The position numbers were made by a program, and so were the translations under genes. A stretch of 64,000 bases of DNA from Solibacillus isronensis (lineage in GTDB: Bacteria; Bacillota; Bacilli; Bacillales_A; Planococcaceae), in NCBI RefSeq assembly GCF_023715405.1, contig NZ_JAMBOC010000001.1:186001-250000 (forward strand), given 5' to 3'. Below the pieces are notes generated by a model. The model did no database searches. It was given only the letters and a program-made list of their open reading frames with translations, and was not told where the DNA came from. Below are positions 26,876 through 36,077 of this stretch, piece by piece (position 1 is the first letter of the stretch; each line of letters begins with the position of its first letter).

Positions 26876-27655
26876 ATGCTGAATACGATAACAGAAGAAG
26901 CAATTGTAATTAAAAATGGTGCCAAAACGTTTCAAACAGATATTGAAAATCCGACATATGTATTAAAAAATGTAGATTTATTGATAAAGAAGGGCGAGTT
27001 TTATGTACTTCTCGGACCAAGTGGCTGCGGTAAATCGACATTGCTGAATATTATTGCAGGATTTTTGGATATGTCAGTTGGCGAATTGCTAATTGTGACT
27101 TCTCGTGAAGAAAACCGAGATGGACGTGGTTTCGTTTTTCAGTCAGCGGATTCAGCATTGTTCCCTTGGTTAACAGTTGAGGAGAATATTTCATTTGGCT
27201 TAAAAATGAAGAAGGTGCCTACAGAAGAACGAAAAAAGGTAGCCAATACTTTCATAAAGCTAACGGGTTTACTTGGCCATGCGAAAAAGTTTCCTGATAA
27301 TCTGTCGGGCGGGATGAAGCAGCGTGTACAGCTTGCCCGTGTTTTGGCAAATGAGCCGGAAATCTTATTAATGGATGAGCCGTTTGGGGCACTTGATGCG
27401 ATGACACGACGAACAATGCAAAATGAGCTCATTCGAATTTGGAAAGAAACAAATAAAACCGTTATCTTTGTGACACATGACATTCAGGAAGCGATTCTTT
27501 TAGGTCAGAAGATTGGTATTATGTCTGTCGGTCCGAATTCACGAATCGAAACGACTTATGATGTAAACCTGCCTTATCCTCGAGATATAACAAGTGTCGA
27601 TTTCAACAACCATTATAAGCAAGTTCAGACACATTTTGAGGACTTCACGATTTAA
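26876..27655 (+). CDS. ABC transporter ATP-binding protein (SsuB/TauB family)
   Basis: This is the ATPase of the second importer (259 residues). It shows Walker A GPSGCGKST, the Q-loop FQSADSALFPW, signature LSGGMKQRVQLA, Walker B ILLMDEPFGALD and FVTHDIQEAILL. The Q-loop contains an insertion (SADSALF) compared with the paralogue at 12791. AAGGGGG lies before its ATG. It works with the permease at 27690. Confidence 0.86.
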   Translation: MLNTITEEAIVIKNGAKTFQTDIENPTYVLKNVDLLIKKGEFYVLLGPSGCGKSTLLNIIAGFLDMSVGELLIVTSREENRDGRGFVFQSADSALFPWLTVEENISFGLKMKKVPTEERKKVANTFIKLTGLLGHAKKFPDNLSGGMKQRVQLARVLANEPEILLMDEPFGALDAMTRRTMQNELIRIWKETNKTVIFVTHDIQEAILLGQKIGIMSVGPNSRIETTYDVNLPYPRDITSVDFNNHYKQVQTHFEDFTI

Positions 27656-27689
27656 TAAAATTTTTGTTTAGAATTAAGGGAGGCAGCTT

Positions 27690-28508
27690 ATGACGACGAT
27701 TGAACTAAAAAAAGGACAGCAAGTGGCATCTGTCGTAAAGGTAAAAAAGAAAAGCCGAATCGGTAAATTGATTTTACAGTCCGGTATGATCGGCTGGTTA
27801 TTTATTCTGCTCGTATGGCAAATTGCTTCAATGTTTTCTGAACCGATGTTTTTGCCAAGCCCATATTTAACTTTAATCGGGGCAATTGAAATTGCCAGTG
27901 ATGGGACGTTGTTTCTCTATATGGGATACAGTTTTTTACGGGTGCTGGCAGGATGGACACTCGGACTCTTAATTGCTGTACCATTTGGCTTGCTTATAGG
28001 AACGAACAAGTTTGTGCGGGCACTATTTGAACCGGTTATTAACTTTGTACGTTTCATCCCGCCGCTTGCATTCATTACACTATTTATGCTGTGGTTTGGG
28101 ATTGGCGAACAGTCAAAAGTATTTTTAATTGTTTATGCAACATTTTTTGTCATTACGATAAATACATTAACAGGGGTCCTATCTATTTCGAATGATAAAT
28201 TATTATCTGCTAAAAGTATGGGGGCTTCGAAATTGCAAACGCTTATTTATGTCGTTATTCCGGCAACAATCCCGTACATCTTCACAGGTGCAAAGCTTGC
28301 AATGGGTTCATCGTTCATGGCGATTGTCGGTGCGGAAATGGTCGCTGCAAATGAAGGGATTGGTTTTATGATCTGGAATGCACGACTGTACTTTAAAACA
28401 GACTGGATTTTTGTAGGGCTTGTCGTTCTTGGGTTAATGGGCTTTATTATGGACCGGATTTTCGCATATGCCGGACGCAAGCTGCTTGGTCGCTATAAAG
28501 TTGTGTAA
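27690..28508 (+). CDS. ABC transporter permease (SsuC/TauC family)
   Basis: This is the membrane subunit of the second importer (272 residues) with about six transmembrane segments. The ATPase-contact loop reads GVLSISNDKLLSAKSMGASK followed by LQTLIYVVIPATIPYIFTG. A positively charged N terminus of about 28 residues (KVKKKSRIGK) precedes the first helix. GGGAGG precedes the ATG. It is the last gene of the operon and a long terminator follows. Confidence 0.86.
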   Translation: MTTIELKKGQQVASVVKVKKKSRIGKLILQSGMIGWLFILLVWQIASMFSEPMFLPSPYLTLIGAIEIASDGTLFLYMGYSFLRVLAGWTLGLLIAVPFGLLIGTNKFVRALFEPVINFVRFIPPLAFITLFMLWFGIGEQSKVFLIVYATFFVITINTLTGVLSISNDKLLSAKSMGASKLQTLIYVVIPATIPYIFTGAKLAMGSSFMAIVGAEMVAANEGIGFMIWNARLYFKTDWIFVGLVVLGLMGFIMDRIFAYAGRKLLGRYKVV

Positions 28509-28550
28509 CATAAAAATGGGCTAAACGAATTTGTTTAGCTTATTTTTATG
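28509..28550 (+). terminator. Terminator of the arylsulfotransferase operon
   Basis: An 18-base arm (28509-28526) pairs with 28533-28550 with one mismatch. The right arm contains TTTTT. Confidence 0.75.
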
Positions 28551-28627
28551 AGAGACTATTAGTGCAATTCAAAAATAATAAGTTTGTACTATTAATCTAA
28601 TTATTCATATTTTTTTACTTGGTATTA

Positions 28628-28656
28628 TTGATTTGTAGAAAATTTCCATGTATCAT
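28628..28656 (+). promoter_or_regulatory. Promoter of the siroheme-sulfite reductase operon
   Basis: TTGATT (28628-28633), 17 bases, TATCAT (28651-28656), 54 bases before the sumT start. Confidence 0.6.
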
Positions 28657-28710
28657 ATGGTTTATTATACAAATATTTGGACTTTTGTTTTTATAAAGGA
28701 GAGTAACTTA

Positions 28711-29490
28711 ATGGGGAAAGTATATATTGTTGGTGCAGGACCTGGTGATGTCGATTTAATCACCGTAAAAGGTTTGCGTTGTATACAGGAAGCAGACGTA
28801 ATTTTGTATGACCGATTAATTAACAATGAGCTGCTTTCTTATGCAAAGCGTGGGGCACAGTTAATCTTTTGCGGCAAATTGCCGAACCGTCATGCAATGA
28901 TTCAGGAAAATATTAATCTTTCATTAGTTCATCATGCTTTGCAAGGTAAAACAGTGACCCGATTAAAAGGCGGCGATCCATTTGTTTTTGGTCGTGGTGC
29001 TGAAGAAGCGGAAGTATTAGCGGAAAATGGCATACCTTTTGAAATCGTGCCGGGAATTACATCTGGCATTGCGGCACCCGCCTATGCAGGTATCCCGGTT
29101 ACGCATCGTGAATTGGGCTCCAGTTTTGCGATTGTCACAGGACATATGCGTGAAGGAAAGGACGATTCCATCCAATGGGAAAGTTTGGCGAAGGGTATTG
29201 ATACTCTTGCTATTTATATGGGGGTAGGTAATTTACCTTATATTTGCCGGCAACTTTTAACGTATGGACGTGACGCATCAACACCCGTTGCATTAGTACA
29301 TATGGGAACTTTTGAACAACAGCAGACGATAACTGGCACACTTGGTACGATTGTTGATATTGCCAGAGCAAACGACGTAAAAAACCCAAGCATTATTATC
29401 GTGGGTGAAGTCGTAGCATTACGGGAAAAAATAGCATGGTATGAGCAAACCGTACAACAGGATAAAAGATTGAAGGAAAAAATTGTGTAA
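28711..29490 (+). CDS. sumT: Uroporphyrinogen-III C-methyltransferase
   Basis: SUMT adds two methyl groups to uroporphyrinogen III to make precorrin-2, the first step of siroheme synthesis. The 259-residue protein has the family signatures VGAGPGDVDLITVKG, LIFCGKLPNRHA, VTRLKGGDPFVFGRGAEEAE and EIVPGITSGIAAPAYAGIP. I start at the ATG at 28711 after AAAGGAGAG, which begins MGKVYIVGAGPG; an upstream in-frame ATG at 28648 overlaps the promoter. It corresponds to B. subtilis YlnD and starts an operon that makes siroheme for the sulfite reductase it also encodes. Confidence 0.93.
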   Translation: MGKVYIVGAGPGDVDLITVKGLRCIQEADVILYDRLINNELLSYAKRGAQLIFCGKLPNRHAMIQENINLSLVHHALQGKTVTRLKGGDPFVFGRGAEEAEVLAENGIPFEIVPGITSGIAAPAYAGIPVTHRELGSSFAIVTGHMREGKDDSIQWESLAKGIDTLAIYMGVGNLPYICRQLLTYGRDASTPVALVHMGTFEQQQTITGTLGTIVDIARANDVKNPSIIIVGEVVALREKIAWYEQTVQQDKRLKEKIV

Positions 29491-29511
29491 AGCAGGAAGC
29501 AGGTGATTCTA

Positions 29512-30240
29512 ATGAAGGCAATTTTGTATGTTGGGCACGGCACACGCTTGAAAAAAGGTGTTGATGAAGCGATACGGTTTATTGAAATAACAAAGTCTTT
29601 TGTAGAAGCTGAAATACAGGAAACCGCCTTTTTGGAACTGGTCGAGCCGAATATTGTTGAAGGCATTGCAAATTGTGTCAATCAAGGTGCAACACATATA
29701 TCGGTTGTCCCGATTTTATTATTAACTGCCCAGCATGCTAATAAAGATATACCTGCTGAAATAAAAATTGCAAAAGAACGTTTTCCGCATTTGAAGTTTA
29801 CAATCGGACGTCCTTTAGGAATTCATTCATCTTTAATTGAGACAGTTTTTGAAAGAATTGAAGAACAACAGGTGCCGATTAATGCAGATGCAGAAGTTAT
29901 ATTGATAGGCAGAGGAAGCAGCGACAATGCCGTTGTAAGAGATATGGCGATAATCAGTGAACAGCTAAAGGCAACTTATGGCTTCCGGGAAGTGAAATCT
30001 TGTTTTTTGTATGGTGCAGGTCCTTCTTTTGAACAGACATTAGTTGAACTGAAAACCAAGCAGATAAAGCAAGTTTTTATTGTACCTTATTTATTGTTTT
30101 CAGGACTTTTAAGTGTAGGAATCGAAAAGAAAATACTGGCGCTTGACCTTGATCCAGCTTCCGTTATTTTATGCAACCATTTAGGCTATAACGAAAAAGT
30201 ACGGAATGTTTTACTGGAAAGAGTGAAAGAGGTTATCTGA
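29512..30240 (+). CDS. sirB: Sirohydrochlorin ferrochelatase (SirB/CbiX-type)
   Basis: SirB inserts Fe2+ into sirohydrochlorin, the last step of siroheme synthesis. The 242-residue protein has two related halves: AILYVGHGTRLKKGVDEA with the metal-binding His near residue 9, and EVILIGRGSSDNAVVRDM in the second half, where Arg replaces that His. ISVVPILLLTAQHANKDI is also typical. I start at the ATG at 29512 after AGGTGAT. B. subtilis YlnE is the counterpart. It lies 21 bases after sumT. Confidence 0.87.
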   Translation: MKAILYVGHGTRLKKGVDEAIRFIEITKSFVEAEIQETAFLELVEPNIVEGIANCVNQGATHISVVPILLLTAQHANKDIPAEIKIAKERFPHLKFTIGRPLGIHSSLIETVFERIEEQQVPINADAEVILIGRGSSDNAVVRDMAIISEQLKATYGFREVKSCFLYGAGPSFEQTLVELKTKQIKQVFIVPYLLFSGLLSVGIEKKILALDLDPASVILCNHLGYNEKVRNVLLERVKEVI

Positions 30241-30260
30241 AAATTAGGAGGCATTTAATA

Positions 30261-30404
30261 ATGACAAAATCAAATGATCTTACCCAAACAATTGAGAAAA
30301 TTAAAGATACGGTTGCATCCGTTAAATATGGAACAGTTACTTTAGTTATTCAGGACGGTCATGTTGTACAAATTGAAAAAAACGAAAAAATAAGATTGAA
30401 ATAA
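30261..30404 (+). CDS. yezD: YezD-family small protein (DUF2292)
   Basis: This 47-residue protein belongs to the YezD/DUF2292 family, often found in sulfur-assimilation operons; its function is unknown. The family core is visible as VKYGTVTLVIQDGHVVQIEK followed by NEKIRLK. TTAGGAGG lies before the ATG at 30261. It sits between sirB and cysJ and is clearly part of the same operon. Confidence 0.82.
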   Translation: MTKSNDLTQTIEKIKDTVASVKYGTVTLVIQDGHVVQIEKNEKIRLK

Positions 30405-30428
30405 AACAAGATTCGCGAGGTGGAAGTT

Positions 30429-32252
30429 TTGACGTTAAATCTGCATAATAGCCCATTTTCCGAGGCACAGACAAAATTAATCAATGAGCTTTATCCGACA
30501 TTAACGGACTATCAAAAAGTTTGGTTGAACGGTTATTTAAGCGCAATACAAACAATTGGAGATTCCAGTCAGCCGCTTGAAGTAACGGTTACTGAACAAG
30601 GGCAAACCGTTGCAGTACTGGAAGCAGTCAAACAGGAGGCAACCATTTTATACGGTTCCCAAACAGGCAATGCACAAAGTGTCGCAAAAAAATTGAAAAC
30701 GGCTTTAGAATTACAGGGAGTCGAAGTCTCTCTGTCTGCAATGTCCGATTTTAAGGTGAATAGTCTGAAAAAACAGAAAAATATTTTCATCATTACAAGT
30801 ACACATGGTGAGGGCGATCCACCAGATAATGCCATCTCTTTCCATAGTTTCCTATATGGTAAACGTGCGCCGAAACTGGAGGATGTATCTTTCTCTGTAT
30901 TATCGTTAGGCGATAGCTCGTATGAATTTTTCTGTAAAACAGGAATTGATTTTGATGAACAATTAGAAAAATTGGGCGGAAAGCGTTTAGTTCCCCGCTT
31001 TGATTGTGATTTGGATTTTGACGATCTTGCATCAGAGTGGATCGAGAGCGTCGTAGAAGCACTGGCACAAAATACACCGAACAAACTGCCGGAATTACAA
31101 AAGTCTCCGGTTGCGGTAAGTGCATCTGAAGAATCCGTATACAACAAAAATAATCCCTTTTATGCGGAAGTTCTGGAAAGCATCAATTTAAATGGCCGCG
31201 GATCGAATAAGCAAACGCAGCATTTGGAGCTTTCATTGGAAGGATCCGGTTTAACTTATGAACCGGGTGACAGTGTCGGCATTCTACCGGAAAATGATGC
31301 AAACTTAGTAACAGCATTACTATTATCACTTGGGTTTGAAGGTTCGGAAATAGTATCTGTGAAAAACCAGTCTAATACATTAAGTGAAGCGCTCATTTCC
31401 CATTTCGAAATTACTGTACTGACAAAACCATTACTACAAAAGCTTGCTGTCTTTTCAACGGATGAAAAGCTTAAGAAGTTGTTGGAAGATGATGTGAAGT
31501 TGAAAGAATATATTTATGGACGCGACCTGCTGGATGTTGTGCAAACATTTGGACCGTTCAACTGGACTGCCCAACAATTTGTTGATCAACTACGTAAAAA
31601 TCCGGTACGTCTCTATTCAATTGCAAGCAGCCAAAAGGCGAATGAAGAAGAAGTGCATTTAACAATCGGTAAAGTTTTTTATGAAGTAGATGAACGTGAT
31701 CGCATAGGGGTTGTATCGGGACAAGTGGCAGAGCGAATTGAAATCGGGGATAAGGTTCCGGTTTATATTCATAAAAACCCGAATTTCCGTCTGCCTGAAG
31801 ATACAACAACACCAATTATTATGATTGGTGCCGGCACAGGCATTGCGCCGTACCGTTCATTTTTGGAAGAACGTGCTGAGGGAGGAATCGAAAGCAATGC
31901 ATGGCTGTTTTTTGGTGACCAGCATTTTGTTACAGATTTCCTGTATCAAACTGAACTGCAGCGCTGGCTCAAAGATGGGACATTAACGAATTTATCTGTA
32001 GCCTTTTCACGTGATACAGAACAGAAAGTATATGTACAGCATCGCCTGCTCGAAAATGCTGCAGAAGTATATAGATGGATCAACAATGGTGCGGTTATCT
32101 ATGTATGTGGTGATGAGAAATATATGGCACATGATGTGGATCAAACATTGCGCCAAATTGTTGCGGAACAAGGCGGCAAAACAGATGAAGAAGTTTCATT
32201 ATTTTTTTATGAGCTTAAAAGTCAAAAACGTTATCAGCGAGACGTTTATTAA
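30429..32252 (+). CDS. cysJ: Sulfite reductase (NADPH) flavoprotein alpha subunit
   Basis: CysJ passes electrons from NADPH through FAD and FMN to the CysI hemoprotein. The 607-residue protein has an N-terminal flavodoxin domain (ILYGSQTGNAQSVAKKL and STHGEGDPPDN, residues about 70-200). The FAD domain has RLYSIASS, and the NADPH domain has MIGAGTGIAPYRSFLEER and a final VYVCGDEKYMAHDV-like segment. I start at the TTG at 30429, six bases after GAGGTGG. A GTG at 30420 lies inside that ribosome site and is less likely. Confidence 0.93.
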   Translation: MTLNLHNSPFSEAQTKLINELYPTLTDYQKVWLNGYLSAIQTIGDSSQPLEVTVTEQGQTVAVLEAVKQEATILYGSQTGNAQSVAKKLKTALELQGVEVSLSAMSDFKVNSLKKQKNIFIITSTHGEGDPPDNAISFHSFLYGKRAPKLEDVSFSVLSLGDSSYEFFCKTGIDFDEQLEKLGGKRLVPRFDCDLDFDDLASEWIESVVEALAQNTPNKLPELQKSPVAVSASEESVYNKNNPFYAEVLESINLNGRGSNKQTQHLELSLEGSGLTYEPGDSVGILPENDANLVTALLLSLGFEGSEIVSVKNQSNTLSEALISHFEITVLTKPLLQKLAVFSTDEKLKKLLEDDVKLKEYIYGRDLLDVVQTFGPFNWTAQQFVDQLRKNPVRLYSIASSQKANEEEVHLTIGKVFYEVDERDRIGVVSGQVAERIEIGDKVPVYIHKNPNFRLPEDTTTPIIMIGAGTGIAPYRSFLEERAEGGIESNAWLFFGDQHFVTDFLYQTELQRWLKDGTLTNLSVAFSRDTEQKVYVQHRLLENAAEVYRWINNGAVIYVCGDEKYMAHDVDQTLRQIVAEQGGKTDEEVSLFFYELKSQKRYQRDVY

Positions 32253-32304
32253 ACAATTTAGCAGTTATTGACCGTTAATTTTAACAGAGATAGGAGATAG
32301 GCAT

Positions 32305-34044
32305 ATGAGTCAGAAAATCGTACTTCCCCAACAGCCGGGTAAACCGAATGATGTTGAACGTATTAAAGACGAAAGTAATTATTTGCGGGGGACTTTAGAA
32401 AAAACAATGCAGTATCCAATTAGTTCTGGAATTCCGGATGATGATAATCGTCTCATGAAATTTCATGGCAGCTATTTGCAGGATGACCGGGATCTGCGTA
32501 CAGAACGTGAACGGCAAAAGCTGGAGCCGGCCTACCAATTTATGGCACGTGTCCGAACACCAGGAGGCGCGGCAACACCGGAACAGTGGCTTGTAATGGA
32601 TGAAATGGCGGAAAAGTACGGGAATGGGTCACTGAAGCTAACGACTCGTCAGGCATTCCAGGTGCATGGCATTTTAAAATGGAATGTCAAAAAGTATATG
32701 TCAGAAATCCATGAAGCACTTCTTGACTGTATCGCAGCTTGCGGTGACGTAAACCGGAATGTGATGTGTAATGTTAACCCGAATCAATCGGCATTTCATG
32801 AAGAAGTGTATAATTGGTCGGCGAGATTAAGTGAACATTTACTGCCTCGTACACGTGCATATCATGAACTATGGCTCGATGGGGAAAAAGTTTACGATGG
32901 AACACAAGATACAGAAATAGAGCCGATTTACGGTGCCCTGTATTTACCACGTAAATTTAAAATTGGTATTGCCGTTCCACCGAGCAATGATATTGATGTA
33001 TTTTCACAGGATATTGGTTTTATTGCCATTGTCGAAAATGACGAGCTGCTAGGCTTTAATGTCGCGGTAGGCGGCGGGATGGGTATGACACATGGTGATA
33101 AAGAAACATATCCGCAATTAGGACGTTTAATCGGTTATATTCCAAAAGAACGACTGCTTGAAACAGCCGAGAAAATTTTAACAATCCAACGCGACTACGG
33201 AAATCGAGCGGAACGTAAAAAAGCCCGCTTTAAATATACAGTAGATACAAAAGGATTGGATTTTATTAAACAAGAGCTGCAACACCGTTTAGGGTGGGAG
33301 CTAGAAGAAGTAAGACCGTACACATTCAATCGTACAGGAGATGAGTACGGTTGGATAAAAGGTAAAAATGGAAAATGGCATTTTACATTATTTATCCAAA
33401 ACGGGCGCATTAAAGATTTTGAGGATTATCAGTTAAAAACAGGCTTGCGTGAAATTGCGAAAGTGCATACAGGGGTTTTCCGTTTAACACCAAACCAGAA
33501 TCTTTTAATCGCGGATGTAACACCACAGAAAAAAGCGGTCATTGATAAGTTGTTAAAAGCCTACAACATTACGGACGGTACACATTACTCAGCACTGCGC
33601 CGCAATTCAATTGCCTGTGTATCATTACCGACATGCGGCTTGGCAATGGCGGAGGCGGAGCGTTATTTACCTTCATTGATTACAAAAATTGATGAAATAC
33701 TGGCGGATAACGGACTGCGTGAAACCGAGATCGGTATTCGTATGTCAGGATGCCCGAACGGCTGTTCACGTGCAGCCATGGGTGAAATCGGCTTTATTGG
33801 AAAAGGACCTGGCAAATATAATTTATACTTGGGCGGCGATTTTAAAGGACAGCGCTTAAACAAAATCTACAAAGAAAATATTGGGGAAGAAGAAATATTG
33901 AGTATCCTTGCACCAATTTTTTCTGAGTATGCGAAAGAACGTATCGAAGGTGAACATTTCGGTGATTTCACGATTCGTAAAGGTTATGTAGAAGCAGTAA
34001 CGGATGGCCGACAATTCCATGAGTTAAGTGAAGTGCGAAGCTGA
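32305..34044 (+). CDS. cysI: Sulfite reductase hemoprotein beta subunit
   Basis: CysI reduces sulfite to sulfide by six electrons at a siroheme coupled to a [4Fe-4S] cluster. The 579-residue protein shows the cluster ligands Cys438-x5-Cys444 ([16 protein letters not shown]) and Cys483-x3-Cys487 (SGCPNGCSR). Siroheme-site segments include [14 protein letters not shown] and [19 protein letters not shown] precedes the ATG. Together with CysJ it makes the assimilatory NADPH enzyme, and the genes before and after it make siroheme. Confidence 0.96.
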   Translation: MSQKIVLPQQPGKPNDVERIKDESNYLRGTLEKTMQYPISSGIPDDDNRLMKFHGSYLQDDRDLRTERERQKLEPAYQFMARVRTPGGAATPEQWLVMDEMAEKYGNGSLKLTTRQAFQVHGILKWNVKKYMSEIHEALLDCIAACGDVNRNVMCNVNPNQSAFHEEVYNWSARLSEHLLPRTRAYHELWLDGEKVYDGTQDTEIEPIYGALYLPRKFKIGIAVPPSNDIDVFSQDIGFIAIVENDELLGFNVAVGGGMGMTHGDKETYPQLGRLIGYIPKERLLETAEKILTIQRDYGNRAERKKARFKYTVDTKGLDFIKQELQHRLGWELEEVRPYTFNRTGDEYGWIKGKNGKWHFTLFIQNGRIKDFEDYQLKTGLREIAKVHTGVFRLTPNQNLLIADVTPQKKAVIDKLLKAYNITDGTHYSALRRNSIACVSLPTCGLAMAEAERYLPSLITKIDEILADNGLRETEIGIRMSGCPNGCSRAAMGEIGFIGKGPGKYNLYLGGDFKGQRLNKIYKENIGEEEILSILAPIFSEYAKERIEGEHFGDFTIRKGYVEAVTDGRQFHELSEVRS

Positions 34045-34046
34045 CG

Positions 34047-34679
34047 ATGTTTCCGATGATGGTCAACATAAGAGACAAAAAAGTGGTTGTAATTGGAGGT
34101 GGAAAAATCGCGGCTAAGCGGATCGAGTCGTTATTACGCTTCCAACCGAATATTACAGTCGTAAGTCCAGTGCTTGAGGAACGTTTGCATGCCTTTGTTG
34201 AAAGTGGTGTAATCAAGTATATTGCAAGATTCTTTCAAATTAGTGATGTTCAAGGCGCACTTCTCGTCATTGCCGCTACAAATGATGCAGCGGTAAATCA
34301 ACTGGTTAAAGAAAACAGCCACCCCTATCAGCTCATTAATATTGTCGATGATCCGGCAAATAGTTCGTTTCATTTTCCGGCAATATATGAGAAAAATGAA
34401 ATTACGATCGCGGTGACGACGAGTGGTATAAGCCCAATGCTTGCCAAAAATCTGCGGGACGACTTCGCAGCAATTGTAGATGGGATGGATCCGGAGTATT
34501 TATTGTTTTTAAAAGAAGTCCGGCATCTGGTGAAAGAGGGTCAATTTACAAAAGAACAGAAGCGTATTCTGTTAAAGGAATGCTTGGAAGAATGTTATCA
34601 TTCCAATTCTATACAACGGTCAATTTTTATGGAAAAGATTCTAGATTTATACTATCACCGCCAAAAAAATAAAAGATAA
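34047..34679 (+). CDS. sirC: Precorrin-2 dehydrogenase (SirC/YlnF-type)
   Basis: SirC oxidises precorrin-2 to sirohydrochlorin with NAD, between SUMT and SirB in siroheme synthesis. The 210-residue protein has the Rossmann motif VVVIGGGKIAAKRIESLL at the N terminus, LVIAATNDAAVNQLV, NIVDDPANSSFHFPA and ITIAVTTSGISPMLAKNLR, all typical of the CysG N-terminal domain and YlnF. The start is taken at the ATG at 34047, two bases after the cysI stop; ATGs at 34056 and 34059 are also possible. It is the last gene of the operon. Confidence 0.9.
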   Translation: MFPMMVNIRDKKVVVIGGGKIAAKRIESLLRFQPNITVVSPVLEERLHAFVESGVIKYIARFFQISDVQGALLVIAATNDAAVNQLVKENSHPYQLINIVDDPANSSFHFPAIYEKNEITIAVTTSGISPMLAKNLRDDFAAIVDGMDPEYLLFLKEVRHLVKEGQFTKEQKRILLKECLEECYHSNSIQRSIFMEKILDLYYHRQKNKR

Positions 34680-34684
34680 ATTAG

Positions 34685-34715
34685 GGAGCAGTTACAATTG
34701 ACTGCTTCTTTTTTA
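34685..34715 (+). terminator. Terminator of the siroheme-sulfite reductase operon
   Basis: GGAGCAGT (34685-34692) pairs with ACTGCTTC (34701-34708) and is followed by a T run. A closely similar hairpin occurs at 44759-44789. Confidence 0.8.
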
Positions 34716-34884
34716 TTTCTGTATTTATAGAAAAACTGGGTAAAGCAGTAGAAATCTAATTATAGATAAAGACATATTTATTTATGTTACTATTAATGGA
34801 AGATGATAAATCTTTACTATAAAAACTTTGAATGTTTCCATAATCTATAACTTCAAACGGATATTCTGGAATGGAGGTAATTTC

Positions 34885-35832
34885 ATGGTGATACCAATGC
34901 AGGAATTACAGATGTATCAAAATTTTAATGAACTCGCCAGTGATGTATTAGAACTAGCAAAAGAAATTATGCCTGACAAACTGATTTATTTAAGTTCATT
35001 CACCGAAAATGAGCAAGTTATTCTTCGGCTTTCAAATGCAGATTCACATATTTTATTATCTGAAGGAATGGCAATTAAGCTTAATCAAACGGCTTGTAAT
35101 CAAATTGATTTTGAAAATAATCAACCGTTAATATATGAAGATATCAGTAAAGAAACGGATTTTGAAGAGCTGAAAAAAATAAGCGAAAAAATTAATATTA
35201 ATTCCTATTTGGGTATCCCAATTTCCCTTACAAATGGGGAAAAGTTTGGCACATTATGTGTGGTACATCAAGATGCTGCTCATTTTGATACAAAAAGCAT
35301 CAGTTTGCTTCAAAAGGTAGCGAAGATGTTTTCATATTATTTAATGTTGGAAAAACTGGCCTATAAAGATTCTTTGACAGGACTTTACAATAGAGAGTTT
35401 CTTTTCGCGTTTTTCAAGGAATATTCAGAATTAGGAGGGGCTTTATTCTTTCTTGATTTGGATGGGTTTAAAAAGATAAATGATCTGTATGGCCATGATG
35501 CAGGGGATCAAGTTTTAAAAATTGTATCTTCAAGAATTAAAAAATTTATAAAACATCACGAAAATGTATTTGCAGTGAGGTTGGGAGGAGATGAATTTAT
35601 TATAAATTTACCTCATATTTCTTCTAAAGAAGAAACTGCCAAACAGGCTGAAATACTTCTTGAGTATCTCAATACATGGGATAACGAATATCAACTTTCA
35701 GCAAGTCTTGGCATAGTCCATTATACGGCAGAAGATACATCTGCTCTGGAAACGATCCTAAAACATGCGGACAAAGCTCTATATCAAGCAAAAAATGCGG
35801 GTAAGAACACTTATAAATTTTTTGAAGCTTAA
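34885..35832 (+). CDS. GAF-GGDEF diguanylate cyclase
   Basis: This predicted diguanylate cyclase has 315 residues. Residues about 15-150 look like a GAF sensory domain (YLGIPISLTNGEKFGTLCVV). Residues 155-315 are a GGDEF domain with DSLTGLYNREFL, FFLDLDGFKKINDLYGHDAG, the intact active site RLGGDEFIINLP and ADKALYQAKNAGKN. There is no membrane segment. I start at the ATG at 34885 after GGAGGT; an ATG at 34828 would add 19 residues. The signal sensed is unknown. The first bases after its stop are an IS3 remnant. Confidence 0.88.
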   Translation: MVIPMQELQMYQNFNELASDVLELAKEIMPDKLIYLSSFTENEQVILRLSNADSHILLSEGMAIKLNQTACNQIDFENNQPLIYEDISKETDFEELKKISEKININSYLGIPISLTNGEKFGTLCVVHQDAAHFDTKSISLLQKVAKMFSYYLMLEKLAYKDSLTGLYNREFLFAFFKEYSELGGALFFLDLDGFKKINDLYGHDAGDQVLKIVSSRIKKFIKHHENVFAVRLGGDEFIINLPHISSKEETAKQAEILLEYLNTWDNEYQLSASLGIVHYTAEDTSALETILKHADKALYQAKNAGKNTYKFFEA

Positions 35833-35952
35833 TGAACTGCACCCCAATTGTCAGAAACATCTCAATTGGAGGTGTATTTTTTTATGACTAAATTCAGTGC
35901 AAAGGAAACGCTATCAGTTAATCGAGCTTTATGCTTTGAACTTTTCTATTGA
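35833..35952 (+). mobile_element. IS3-family insertion sequence remnant (left end)
   Basis: The sequence TGAACTGCACCCCAATTG directly after the GGDEF stop codon looks like an IS3-family terminal repeat, followed by AATTGGAGG as a ribosome site. An ATG at 35884 then opens a 22-residue frame (MTKFSAKETLSVNR) resembling the start of an IS150/IS3 OrfA transposase. The rest of the element is missing. The identification is from memory of family patterns. Confidence 0.55.
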
Positions 35953-36007
35953 ACAATAAAATGTTGATGTAGGTTGAGGGACTGTTTGGTTGTTGCAACT
36001 CACACAC
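35927..36007 (+). repeat. Dispersed repeat, copy A
   Basis: About 80 bases are shared with copy B at 45031-45114: CTTTATGCTTTGAACTTTTC is identical, and after a variable stretch GTAGGTTGAG.GACTGTTTGG and TTGTT.CAACTC.CACACA match. Both copies lie in non-coding DNA on the same strand, at either side of the toxin island. Confidence 0.6.
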
Positions 36008-36077
36008 ATCTTTACACAACTCCAAGGAATGAAGTGCATAGTATAACAGAAACCGGCTATAAGAAAGGTGGAAGCTC

